Both the position numbers and the translations under genes were made by a program. The notes beneath the pieces are model-generated. The model was not told the origin of the DNA, searched no databases, and saw nothing but the letters and a program-made list of their open reading frames with translations. A stretch of 32,633 nt of DNA from Bryobacterales bacterium (GTDB taxonomy: Bacteria; Acidobacteriota; Terriglobia; Bryobacterales; Bryobacteraceae): assembly GCA_025462945.1 (NCBI GenBank), contig JAOAPO010000206.1, forward strand, positions 1 through 32,633, given 5' to 3'. Every line of letters starts with the position of its first letter. Within the stretch, counting starts at the first letter, position 1. Of the stretch, positions 7,519 to 14,842 are shown one piece after another.

Positions 7519-8406
7519 TTGAAACAAGACTATTTCATCGTCGTATTAGCTCATTCGCTGCACGGGCGCATTCAGCGCGTTCACGTCCCGCACAAGATCG
7601 TTTATTCCGTTGCAGGCGTGGTTGCAGCATTACTCCTCGTGATTTTTGGCGCGGCTGGCAGCTATGCACGAATGCTGACGAAGGTTGCAAATTACAATTC
7701 CCTCCAAAAAGAAGCGCAGGCCCTGCGGGACCGGTACGACAATCTCCAGAAGAAAGTCCGTCAGACGAATGAGCAGATGGCGAGCTTGCAGCTTCTTGCC
7801 GATGAAGTCACCACGGCATACGGCGTCCGCAAACAGCTGGCTGGCTCGCCCGATCTGATCGCGGAAGCTCCGCTGGTTCCCACTTTGGGCGAATCTCTCG
7901 CCGAATACAATTATCTCCGGACAACGAATTTGGTCAGCCGCGGCCGCAACATCTTTGCACGGCTGAACGTGAACATACTACCCTCGGCCTGGCCTGTGAT
8001 GGGTCGTTTAGGCGACGGTTTCGGAACCCGTCACGATCCGTTCAACGGCGAAGGCGCCATGCATACGGGCGTCGATATCGCGACCGCATTCGGTACGCCC
8101 GTGAAGGCAACGGGCGACGGCATCGTGCGTCACGCGAGTTGGTATTCCGGCTACGGTCGCTGTGTGATCGTCGATCACGGCAACGGTTACGAGACACTGT
8201 ACGGTCACCTCTCCAAAATCGACGTGATGGAAGGTCAGGAAATCCGTCAGGGCGAGGAAGTGGGCCGGGTCGGCAGCACGGGACGCTCGACGGGCTTCCA
8301 CCTTCATTACGAGGTCCGCATTCACTCCACTCCGGTCAACCCGTACCGATTCCTGCAGCGTTCGGCGGCCATCAAGCCCGCCACGCAGCCGGAGTTGCCT
8401 TTTTAG
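7519..8406 (+). CDS. M23 family metallopeptidase, membrane-anchored
   Basis: This is a LytM-type zinc endopeptidase expected to act on peptidoglycan cross-links or as a regulator of wall hydrolases in the periplasm. The 295-residue product has a short cytoplasmic N-terminus, one membrane span (about 29-48), a coiled coil (about 55-95) and an M23 domain (about 165-285). Zinc ligands are visible: H182 and D186 in HTGVD, and H263 in HLHYEV; H230 (LYGHLS) is also present. The domain looks catalytically intact. The start is TTG at 7519, preceded by AAGGG with a six-base spacer. The only nearby ATG, at 7505, runs into a stop. The arrangement (membrane span, coiled coil, LytM) is like the peptidases that follow polysaccharide-export or division genes. 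It is divergent from the ABC-2 permease. Confidence 0.9.
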   Translation: MKQDYFIVVLAHSLHGRIQRVHVPHKIVYSVAGVVAALLLVIFGAAGSYARMLTKVANYNSLQKEAQALRDRYDNLQKKVRQTNEQMASLQLLADEVTTAYGVRKQLAGSPDLIAEAPLVPTLGESLAEYNYLRTTNLVSRGRNIFARLNVNILPSAWPVMGRLGDGFGTRHDPFNGEGAMHTGVDIATAFGTPVKATGDGIVRHASWYSGYGRCVIVDHGNGYETLYGHLSKIDVMEGQEIRQGEEVGRVGSTGRSTGFHLHYEVRIHSTPVNPYRFLQRSAAIKPATQPELPF

Positions 8407-8474
8407 GGCGTTTCTCTCCTGTTTGCAACATCGGCAACTGGCATTCCAACCACTCCGGGTATACAATTTCAACC

Positions 8475-9503
8475 ATGAAACTTAGCTGGCTCCGCGTAGG
8501 CGCAATTCTTGGCGCAGCACTTCTTCTCACCGCAGCGTACAAGCGCGCTGAACAGGCATCCGTCATGTCCGATGCCGCTAATGCCTTCCTGAACTCGCTC
8601 TGGGCCGACCAGAAGGCGACAGCGACCTACGCGTTCGAAGACGACCAGCGGTTCGACTGGCATTTCATCCCGAAACTTCGGAAGGGCCTGTCGTTCGGCT
8701 CCATGGCTCCCCACCAGAAGCTGCTCGCGATGGCGCTGGTTTCGACCGGTCTCAGCCAGCAGGGTGTGATCAAAGCGACCACGATCATGAGCCTCGATCA
8801 GGTTCTCCTGATCCAGGAAGGCGCGGCAGGTCCGAATCGCCGCGACCCCGAAAATTACTACATTACGATCTTCGGCAAGCCGGATCCAAAGGGCGTTTGG
8901 GGCTTCCGTCTGGAAGGCCATCACGTTGCGCAGAACTGGACTATCGTGAACGGCAAGATTGCCGACTCCCCCAGCTTCTTCGGTTCAAATCCAGCAGAAA
9001 TCAAGACTGGTCCGCGCAAAGGACTTCGTGTTCTCGCCGATGAAGATGACTACGGCTACGCGATGATCGAGGCATTGACGCCGGAGCAGCAGAATACCGC
9101 TGTCGTCGACAAGACGGCCCTGAAAGATATCATCACCGGTCCCAGCCGCAAGGCTTCTTTGGCCGGCCAGCCGAACGGTCTCTCCGCTGCCAAACTGACG
9201 GCCCCGCAGTACGACAAGCTCATGTCCATCGTTGAACTCTATGCGGGCAACATGGCGTCCCCGATGGCAGAAGAGCGCATCGCTCTTGCGAAGAAGCAGC
9301 CGAAGGATCAGACCTTCTTCGCGTGGACTGGAGACGTCAAGCGCGGCGGACCGCACTACTACCGCGTGCAGACCCCGGCCTTCCTGATCGAAATGGATAT
9401 GACGCAGGACAATTCGAACCACGTCCATGCAGTCTGGCGCGACTACAACAACGATTTCGGCCTCGATACGCTGAAGGCCCATTACGAAGCCAGCCACAAG
9501 TAA
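8475..9503 (+). CDS. DUF3500 family exported protein
   Basis: The 342-residue protein starts at the ATG at 8475 with an export signal (MKLSWLRVGAILGAALLLTAA). The rest matches the DUF3500 family as I remember it: an early WADQKATATYAFEDDQRFDWHFIPKLRKGL segment, an MAPHQKLLAMALVSTGLSQQG helix, a KATTIMSLDQVL segment, a YYITIFGKPDPKGVWGFRLEGHH strand pair and a C-terminal HVHAVWRDYNNDFG motif. Conserved His and Arg/Asp residues (EGHH, HVHAVWRD) suggest a metal or substrate site. The biochemical function of DUF3500 is unknown to me. The frame extends upstream to 8139 only as a shadow of the M23 gene. It lies 68 bases after the M23 gene and just before the beta-propeller gene, so the three may be co-transcribed. 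Confidence 0.85.
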   Translation: MKLSWLRVGAILGAALLLTAAYKRAEQASVMSDAANAFLNSLWADQKATATYAFEDDQRFDWHFIPKLRKGLSFGSMAPHQKLLAMALVSTGLSQQGVIKATTIMSLDQVLLIQEGAAGPNRRDPENYYITIFGKPDPKGVWGFRLEGHHVAQNWTIVNGKIADSPSFFGSNPAEIKTGPRKGLRVLADEDDYGYAMIEALTPEQQNTAVVDKTALKDIITGPSRKASLAGQPNGLSAAKLTAPQYDKLMSIVELYAGNMASPMAEERIALAKKQPKDQTFFAWTGDVKRGGPHYYRVQTPAFLIEMDMTQDNSNHVHAVWRDYNNDFGLDTLKAHYEASHK

Positions 9504-9521
9504 GATAGAGTCATCGGGCCT

Positions 9522-10577
9522 CTGAATCTTTCTCGTCGGAATTTTCTTGCGCTGGCGGTAGCGGGTCGTCTCACGCCACCGGAATGGGTGAGGTACGCGG
9601 ATCCGGCGACCGAACTGGACGTCCTGCGGATTACCAACCCGGAGTTCGCCAGCGGTATGGCTCCCGTGCATTTGCGGCAGTTCGGCAGGCGAAGCGATTT
9701 CCTCATCTACTGGAGCGAACGGCTGGGTAGCCGCCAGGTCTGCCACCTCGACCTCAAGTCCGGCGAATCGCGGCAGCTCACCGAGGTGCCGTCGCTCGAC
9801 GTCTCCACCATCTCGCTGGCTCCGGACGAACGGACCGTGCTGTTCTTCAACGGACCGACACTGACCGAAATCACTCCCGCCACGCTGGTGTCGCGTGAGC
9901 TGTACAAAGTTCCTGAAGGCTCTACTCGAACGGGTTTCACCCAGGGGGCCGATGGCTCGGCTTACTTCGCGGTCCGGCAAGTTGCAGGAAAGTCGCAGAT
10001 CCTGCGCGCGACTCGCCAGCGGACCGCATCAGTGCTGGAAGTAGACGGCGACGTCGACCTGCTCATGATGAGACCCCGGCGCGCGCAGTTGCTGTACCGC
10101 GTAAACGGCCTTTACTGGCTCCTCACCACCGATGGCACGAATCTGAGGAAACCGCTTAAGCTGGAGCAGGGGCAAACGGGCCGGGTCTTGTGGACCCCTT
10201 CCGGACGGACTCTGGTGTATCTCCACATTCCGGACGACGCGAAAGAGCTGATCCGGATGCGCGAGAACAGCCCCGACGAGGGTTCTGACAAAGAACTTGC
10301 GAAGACGACTCAGTTCGAGGCGTTCGGGTCGAATGCAGATGCCTCCGTGTTCGCCGGCGCGAGCCGCAGCAAGGCGTCTTCGTACGTGCTGATCATGCTG
10401 CGAGTGACAAAGCGGGAGATGACTCTCTGCGAGCACCGCGCCTCGGATCCCGCGATGGTTTCACCAACGTTTGCGCCGGACAGCCAGAGCGTATACTTCG
10501 TGAGCGACCGCCACGGGAAGTCGGCGTTGTACCGAATCCGCGTGGAGAAATTCGTGGAAGCGACTCTCGAGAACTAG
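9522..10577 (+). CDS. Tat-exported beta-propeller protein (oligogalacturonate-lyase/TolB-like repeats)
   Basis: The protein is built of WD40-like/PD40 blades: repeated patterns such as SLAPDERTVLFF, WTPSGRTLVYLHI and FAPDSQSVYFVSDRHGKSALY. These resemble oligogalacturonate lyase-like and TolB-like propellers common in Acidobacteria. The first conventional start is the GTG at 9588, but the frame is open upstream to 9504 and encodes LNLSRRNFLALAVAGRL. That is a textbook twin-arginine signal (S-R-R-N-F-L) followed by a hydrophobic stretch. The likely start is therefore the CTG at 9522, eleven bases after an AGAG, giving 351 residues. No catalytic residues can be assigned, so lyase activity is not claimed. 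A hairpin terminator follows at 10583-10610. Confidence 0.75.
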   Translation: MNLSRRNFLALAVAGRLTPPEWVRYADPATELDVLRITNPEFASGMAPVHLRQFGRRSDFLIYWSERLGSRQVCHLDLKSGESRQLTEVPSLDVSTISLAPDERTVLFFNGPTLTEITPATLVSRELYKVPEGSTRTGFTQGADGSAYFAVRQVAGKSQILRATRQRTASVLEVDGDVDLLMMRPRRAQLLYRVNGLYWLLTTDGTNLRKPLKLEQGQTGRVLWTPSGRTLVYLHIPDDAKELIRMRENSPDEGSDKELAKTTQFEAFGSNADASVFAGASRSKASSYVLIMLRVTKREMTLCEHRASDPAMVSPTFAPDSQSVYFVSDRHGKSALYRIRVEKFVEATLEN

Positions 10578-10582
10578 GCAAA

Positions 10583-10610
10583 AAAGGCCAGACCCGAAGG
10601 TCTGACCTTT
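10583..10610 (-). terminator. Bidirectional hairpin terminator with UUCG loop
   Basis: A 12-position stem (10583-10594 with 10599-10610) encloses a four-base loop. On the minus strand the loop is UUCG closed by C-G and the single mismatch becomes a G-U pair. A run of six U follows, so it is a strong terminator for the T2SS operon ending at 10645. On the plus strand the loop is CGAA and only UUU follows, giving a weaker terminator for the convergent beta-propeller gene. Confidence 0.85.
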
Positions 10611-10644
10611 ACCCAACCGGATTTCATTTACCCGGCCTTAGCCG

Positions 10645-13080
10645 CTACTGCTGCTTTTCCGGCTGCGGGGGCGGCGCAGTCAAGTGGGTGGGCGCCCGCT
10701 CCGGCACTGATTTGTCGATCAGTTTGCGCATGTTGTGAAGTTTCTCCTTCAGATCCTGCGTGGCTTCAGCGACATGGTTTGTGTCGTAGATGACGTGCGG
10801 TGTGAGGAAGATGATCAGTTCGGTGCGCTTCTTCGTATTCGATTTTGTGCCGAACAGAACACCCAGGTACGGGATGCGGTCCAAAAGCGGAACACCGGCG
10901 GAAGTCTCGGTGCTCGATTCATTGATGATGCCACCAATCGCGATTGTGTCCCCGTCCTGGACCGTCACCTGGGTGCTCACGTTGCGCTGTGAGAACGAAG
11001 GTGAATTGATGGTCGTGCCGGTGGGGTTTGGCTCCGGTGCCGTTACGTTTTGGTTGATCACCATCGTGACGATTCCGCTGTTGTTGACCCGTGCCAGGAT
11101 ATTGAGTCCGATGCCGGTGCTGGTGTTCGAGATCGTTTGCGTGAACAGAGAGTTGCCGCCCGTCGTAACGCCGGGGTTCACGGCCTGCGATGTGAGCGTC
11201 GGGACCGAATCGCCCACCGTGATCGAGGCCGGGATGCTGTCCGTGGCGATGATACTGGGCGCTGACAGCACCTTGGCTTTGGTGCGGGTCTCCTGAGCCT
11301 GAAGAAGTGCCAGCAACTGTCGGCTTTGGCCGACCAGCAGTCCGGCGGAAAGCCCGATACCGGCTTGCGAGAACTGCCCGAGCAACTGCCGCCCGGAAAC
11401 GCCCGGGACCGTCCCGCCTTTTTGCTGCAGGAATGCCGTCACGCCCGCTTCGAAGCCTCCGGAAAGGTCGACCTCATAGATTTTCGCGTCGATCAGAACC
11501 TGGCGCGGCGAGACATCCAGCTGGTCGAGCAGGGTCTTGATCTGATCCCAGGTTTCAGGTGTACTTTGCACCAGCAGCGTGTTGTCGAACGGGTTGGGGA
11601 TGATGCGGGGCATCGCTGAGCCGAATTGACCCTGGCTGGAACCGCTCAAATACGAGCCGGTCTGGTCGGCAGAAGCCGCAGCGGGAGCCGCCCCCGGAGT
11701 TGCACCAGCCGCCGGCGGGGTTGAGCCTGCCGTGAATGGTCCCATTGACGGACCCGGTGTGGCCATTGGGTAACCGCCACCGCCACCACCGCCATAGCAA
11801 TTGTTCCCGCCATAGCCGCCGCCTCCGCCGTATCCTCCACCGCCGCCATATCCACCGCCGTAGCCTCCACCGCCACCATTTCCCCCACCGTAGCCGCCGC
11901 CGCCCCCATACGGAGACCCGTAGTTTTGGCCGCCACCGTACCCGCCGCCGCCCTGCTGGAAGCCACCACCGGCGGGCACGCCACCGAAGCTGCCATTGCC
12001 ACCCGCATAGCCTTGCGCCGGGTAACTGGAGTTGCCGGACATGCCGTAGCCGCCGCCAAAGCCGCTGTTGCCGCAGCCGCCATAAAGCTGCGTGACCACA
12101 TTGCCCAGAATCTCGGCCCGCCCGTACTTCAGACGATAGACGTTATTCTGCAGCGAGCCCGCGGTTACTTTGGGCGAGATGTCGAGCTTTCCGAGCCACT
12201 GTTCCACGTCCGCGAACGCCCCCGGGTTCGGAGCCACCGCGAGGATCGTGTTGATGCGGTCGATGGGCAAAAACTGAACAGCGCTGGCACCTTTGGCCCC
12301 GGAAAGCGAGTAGGCCTTGAAGACCTGATCGAGTTCTTTAGCCACATCGGTCGGTCGGCCGTTTCTAATCTCAAAGGCGCGTACGCGCTGCCCCGCGAGC
12401 GTCTCACTGTCAAACAGCGCAATCAATTCGAGCGTGCGCTTCATGTTGCGGCTGTTGTCCAGAATGATCAACAGATTTGCCGGATCATAGCTGGTCAACT
12501 GACCGCCGTCGCCGGTGAACGGCGCGAGTACTTTTGACATCTCAGCGGACGTGGCGTAGCGGAGAAAGACAAGATTCAGGATCAGGCGCTCATCGTCGTT
12601 CAGCCTGGCAGGATCGGTCTGAGTGACCGGGCTGATAGGCTGACGCGCGATGTTCCCGATCGGCACGATACGGAAGATGTTGCCGGCCTGCACCATCGCC
12701 AGATTATTCATCCGCAGAATGGTCTCGAACAGGGGGCGAAGGTCGACGTCGCGCACCGTTCCGAAGGTGTTCACCGTGACGCTCCCGCCCTTGACGGTCG
12801 CGTCGAGGACGTAGTTGATCTTTAGCTCGCGGGCGAGTGTATCGATGACTTCAAGCAGCGAAGCATTATTGAGGTTGAAACCGCCGACCGGATTGCCTGG
12901 GGCTGCGGCGGCCGTCTGCGCCGGGGCCGTTTGGGCCGGAGCCGTTTGCGCTGGAGCGGGCTGTCCCGGAGCGGGCTGTACCGGTGGTGGCGGCGTCTGT
13001 GCCCACGCCGAGCCCAGCAGCATTGCGCCGCAGAGAGCGATGGGTCGAGCGGTAAATCGTGCTTCGCTGAATCTTGTCAT
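10645..13080 (-). CDS. gspD: Type II secretion secretin GspD with Gly-rich insertion
   Basis: GspD forms the outer-membrane channel of the T2SS. The 811-residue precursor has a signal peptide (cleavage near AWA-Q at about 27), a Pro/Gln/Ala linker (29-62), then N0 (about 67-140), N1 (165-225) and N2 (232-303). An N3 domain starts at about 312 and is interrupted after residue 332 by a Gly/Tyr-rich insertion, resuming at about 490 (RIIPNPFDNTLLVQSTPETW). The secretin domain (about 530-765) carries VPLLDRIPYLGVLF at 730-743. Two cysteines, C336 and C428, bracket the glycine tract. A charged Pro-rich tail ends the protein and could be a pilotin-binding segment. It is the last gene of the operon; the start ATG at 13080 has a CGGAG site. 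No GspS pilotin gene is adjacent. Confidence 0.95.
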   Translation of the reverse strand: MTRFSEARFTARPIALCGAMLLGSAWAQTPPPPVQPAPGQPAPAQTAPAQTAPAQTAAAAPGNPVGGFNLNNASLLEVIDTLARELKINYVLDATVKGGSVTVNTFGTVRDVDLRPLFETILRMNNLAMVQAGNIFRIVPIGNIARQPISPVTQTDPARLNDDERLILNLVFLRYATSAEMSKVLAPFTGDGGQLTSYDPANLLIILDNSRNMKRTLELIALFDSETLAGQRVRAFEIRNGRPTDVAKELDQVFKAYSLSGAKGASAVQFLPIDRINTILAVAPNPGAFADVEQWLGKLDISPKVTAGSLQNNVYRLKYGRAEILGNVVTQLYGGCGNSGFGGGYGMSGNSSYPAQGYAGGNGSFGGVPAGGGFQQGGGGYGGGQNYGSPYGGGGGYGGGNGGGGGYGGGYGGGGGYGGGGGYGGNNCYGGGGGGGYPMATPGPSMGPFTAGSTPPAAGATPGAAPAAASADQTGSYLSGSSQGQFGSAMPRIIPNPFDNTLLVQSTPETWDQIKTLLDQLDVSPRQVLIDAKIYEVDLSGGFEAGVTAFLQQKGGTVPGVSGRQLLGQFSQAGIGLSAGLLVGQSRQLLALLQAQETRTKAKVLSAPSIIATDSIPASITVGDSVPTLTSQAVNPGVTTGGNSLFTQTISNTSTGIGLNILARVNNSGIVTMVINQNVTAPEPNPTGTTINSPSFSQRNVSTQVTVQDGDTIAIGGIINESSTETSAGVPLLDRIPYLGVLFGTKSNTKKRTELIIFLTPHVIYDTNHVAEATQDLKEKLHNMRKLIDKSVPERAPTHLTAPPPQPEKQQ
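11770..12084 (-). repeat. Gly/Tyr-rich low-complexity repeat inside gspD
   Basis: Degenerate tandem GGN/TAC triplets encode residues 333-437 of the secretin, mostly units like GGGGGYGGG. The tract is more than 60 percent glycine and also holds Tyr, Asn and Ser, with cysteines near each end. As simple-sequence DNA it is likely to vary in copy number between strains. Antisense frames through it give spurious His/Arg-rich open frames. Confidence 0.85.
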
Positions 13081-13089
13081 GAAACTCCG

Positions 13090-13518
13090 TTATTCCGGCT
13101 TCGCGGTCTGGGCTGCCAGAATGGCTCGCTCTTCGTCGGTCAGGTCCGCTTTGTTCTTCTCCCACTTGGTGGGGCCGAACGGAGACTGCCGCTCGAACTT
13201 CACTTTGTCGCCGACTTCAACGGCTTTCACGAACTGGCCGACGGGCGCGCTGGCGAAGGCCGATGGCTGGCCCGCGGTATCTTCTACTTTTGAAATCCCG
13301 AAAGGCGTTTTCGCGAACGTCCACTTCTTGCCCGCTTTGTCCGACCAGGCGTAGGTGCCGTCCGGGTTCGGGGTCGCGTCAGGCGGAATGACCAGCGGCT
13401 TCACGACGTTTGTCGCCGGCTTGGCCGGAGCCTTCGTGGCGGTCTTCTTTTTCGCTGACGTGCTCTGGCTGAACGCCGGGACGGCAAGGATCATCGCGAG
13501 CGTTATAAGGGTCTTCAT
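13090..13518 (-). CDS. Small exported protein of unknown function in the T2SS operon
   Basis: The 142-residue product has a signal peptide (MKTLITLAMILAVPAFSQS), a Lys/Ala/Pro-rich linker (about 20-45) and a compact region with DGTYAWSDKAGKKWTFAKTPFGISKVED. This is a short beta-rich module containing a TPFG turn. The C-terminal part (DLTDEERAILAAQTAKPE) is charged and helical. I do not recognise a named family. The start ATG at 13518 is preceded by GGAG with good spacing; the frame is open to 13545, but that overlaps gspC and adds no signal. It sits between the gspC-like gene and gspD (9-base gap), where a pilotin, assembly factor or GspN-like subunit could be expected. That role is only positional inference. 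Confidence 0.72.
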   Translation of the reverse strand: MKTLITLAMILAVPAFSQSTSAKKKTATKAPAKPATNVVKPLVIPPDATPNPDGTYAWSDKAGKKWTFAKTPFGISKVEDTAGQPSAFASAPVGQFVKAVEVGDKVKFERQSPFGPTKWEKNKADLTDEERAILAAQTAKPE

Positions 13519-13532
13519 CGTGTTTCTCCTGC

Positions 13533-14258
13533 TTACTTGACCCACCGGCAGGTGGCGCCGAAGGGGCTATAGGTGATGGTCTTGCGGAAGCCGTCGATGA
13601 CGGTTCCCGCGGGCGAGTTCTCGCCGGGACGGCAGGCGTGAACACCGGGGGTCAACTCGATCCCCACGTCTTTGCTGGTCGCCGGCCCGGACGGCTGAGG
13701 GGGCGCCGGGGCTGCTGCCGCAGCGGCGGGTGCCGCGGGTCCCTGATTATTCTGCGTCGGCGCATTTGAGCGGTCAACCAGTTCGTCGATACGTCGCTTC
13801 ACTTCCTTACCATTCCAGTCGAAGGCGACATTCTGCGTATCGAGCGCGAGCACTTTGAATTCGCCGATGGTATCGCCGGTCCGAATCGAACGGCTTTGCT
13901 GCCCGGGCTTTTCCGCCATGATGGCCCGTGCCCCGCTGGGCAGTCCCATAACACCGTAGACCACAGGCAACGGAGGCATCGGTTTCGGAGGGTCAACTTT
14001 CACCGGCTCGATGACGACGGTCGGATTCCGGTCGCTCGAAAACAGGTTCTTCTCGGCGACCTGCGCGTACTGAGCGGGCGTTGGAGCTTCAGGCTTCGGG
14101 GCCGGTGCGACGGGAGCCACGGTAACCGGCTTCACGCGCACATGCAGCGTCTTCTCGCGCTGTATAGCGGCCGCCGTCCAGCGGACGTTCAGTTGCCACA
14201 CAGTGGCGCCGATACCTGCGGCCAGCAGGACGTTCAGGGCTATCAGCTTCGTTGTCAA
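13533..14258 (-). CDS. gspC: GspC-like T2SS inner-membrane clamp protein
   Basis: GspC links the inner-membrane platform (GspL/GspM) to the secretin. The 241-residue protein has one N-terminal membrane span (about 5-22), a Pro/Ala-rich periplasmic linker and a homology-region (HR) domain at about 65-160. Cues for the HR domain are QVAEKNLFSSDRNP, a YGVMGLPSGARAIM strand pair and a GDTIGEFKVLALDTQNVAFDW segment. An Ala/Pro/Gln-rich linker follows, then a 48-residue tail with two cysteines (C209, C237) and a DGFRKTITYSPFG motif. There is no recognisable PDZ domain, although many GspC proteins have one. The start is a TTG at 14258 that overlaps the gspM stop as TTGA. The HR domain could equally be called PilP-like; operon position favours GspC. 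Confidence 0.75.
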   Translation of the reverse strand: MTTKLIALNVLLAAGIGATVWQLNVRWTAAAIQREKTLHVRVKPVTVAPVAPAPKPEAPTPAQYAQVAEKNLFSSDRNPTVVIEPVKVDPPKPMPPLPVVYGVMGLPSGARAIMAEKPGQQSRSIRTGDTIGEFKVLALDTQNVAFDWNGKEVKRRIDELVDRSNAPTQNNQGPAAPAAAAAAPAPPQPSGPATSKDVGIELTPGVHACRPGENSPAGTVIDGFRKTITYSPFGATCRWVK

Positions 14259-14842
14259 AACGCGGCAAACCCCTTTTTCTCAGGGATGAGCTTCTTCAGC
14301 GTGACACCGGCCAGCACCATTCGCACGGACATCATCTTCAGCTTCGCGTTGGTGGTGGTGATGCGCTCTTCGGAGGGCACAATCAGCTCACTCTGTTTCG
14401 AAAGGTCGGCAAGAAAGTTCACCAGTTGTTCCACCCGGCACTCGAAAGTCACAGTGGTGTAGACCAGACCGTATTCGCCCATGGGCTTGGGTGCGCCGAA
14501 GTCGCCGCCCCGAACATCGATGTCTTCACTCTTGCCCACGCGCCTCGCAATTTCCAGAAGCAGGGCTTGTGCCTGCGGGGCTGTGTCCGCCTGCAGAATC
14601 CCGCGCTCACGCTCGGCCAGGTCGAGGCGAACCTGCTTCGCTGCCGCAGTTCGTGCCGGAGTGGTAGCGATGATCTGGCGCATGCGGGCGACGCGCTGCT
14701 CCGCCAGAGCGATGTTGCCGGCTTCTGAACCGCCGGACGGAGCTGCGGACCCATCTGGCAATCCGAACCGCATAACCAACGCGATCAGCAGGGCTGGCGC
14801 AACGAGGAAGACGAGACGGCGCTCGCGGGCGGAGATGCTCAA
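14255..14842 (-). CDS. gspM: GspM/PilO-like T2SS inner-membrane protein
   Basis: GspM is a bitopic inner-membrane partner of GspL in the T2SS assembly platform. The 195-residue product has one N-terminal membrane span (about 9-26), a helical coiled segment (about 40-85) and a C-terminal ferredoxin-like domain. That domain includes VYTTVTFECRVEQLVNFLADLSKQSELIVPSEERI, the pattern of GspM and PilO. The start is a TTG at 14842 overlapping the gspL stop (TTGA), and its own stop overlaps the gspC-like start in the same way. Sequence conservation in this family is low, so the name depends on fold pattern, size and gene order L-M-C. Confidence 0.82.
   Translation of the reverse strand: MSISARERRLVFLVAPALLIALVMRFGLPDGSAAPSGGSEAGNIALAEQRVARMRQIIATTPARTAAAKQVRLDLAERERGILQADTAPQAQALLLEIARRVGKSEDIDVRGGDFGAPKPMGEYGLVYTTVTFECRVEQLVNFLADLSKQSELIVPSEERITTTNAKLKMMSVRMVLAGVTLKKLIPEKKGFAAF

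Noticed and set aside
11646-12101. Ala/Met-rich minus-strand and His/Arg-rich plus-strand frames over the Gly-rich tract
   Set aside because: Low-complexity shadows of the secretin repeat.
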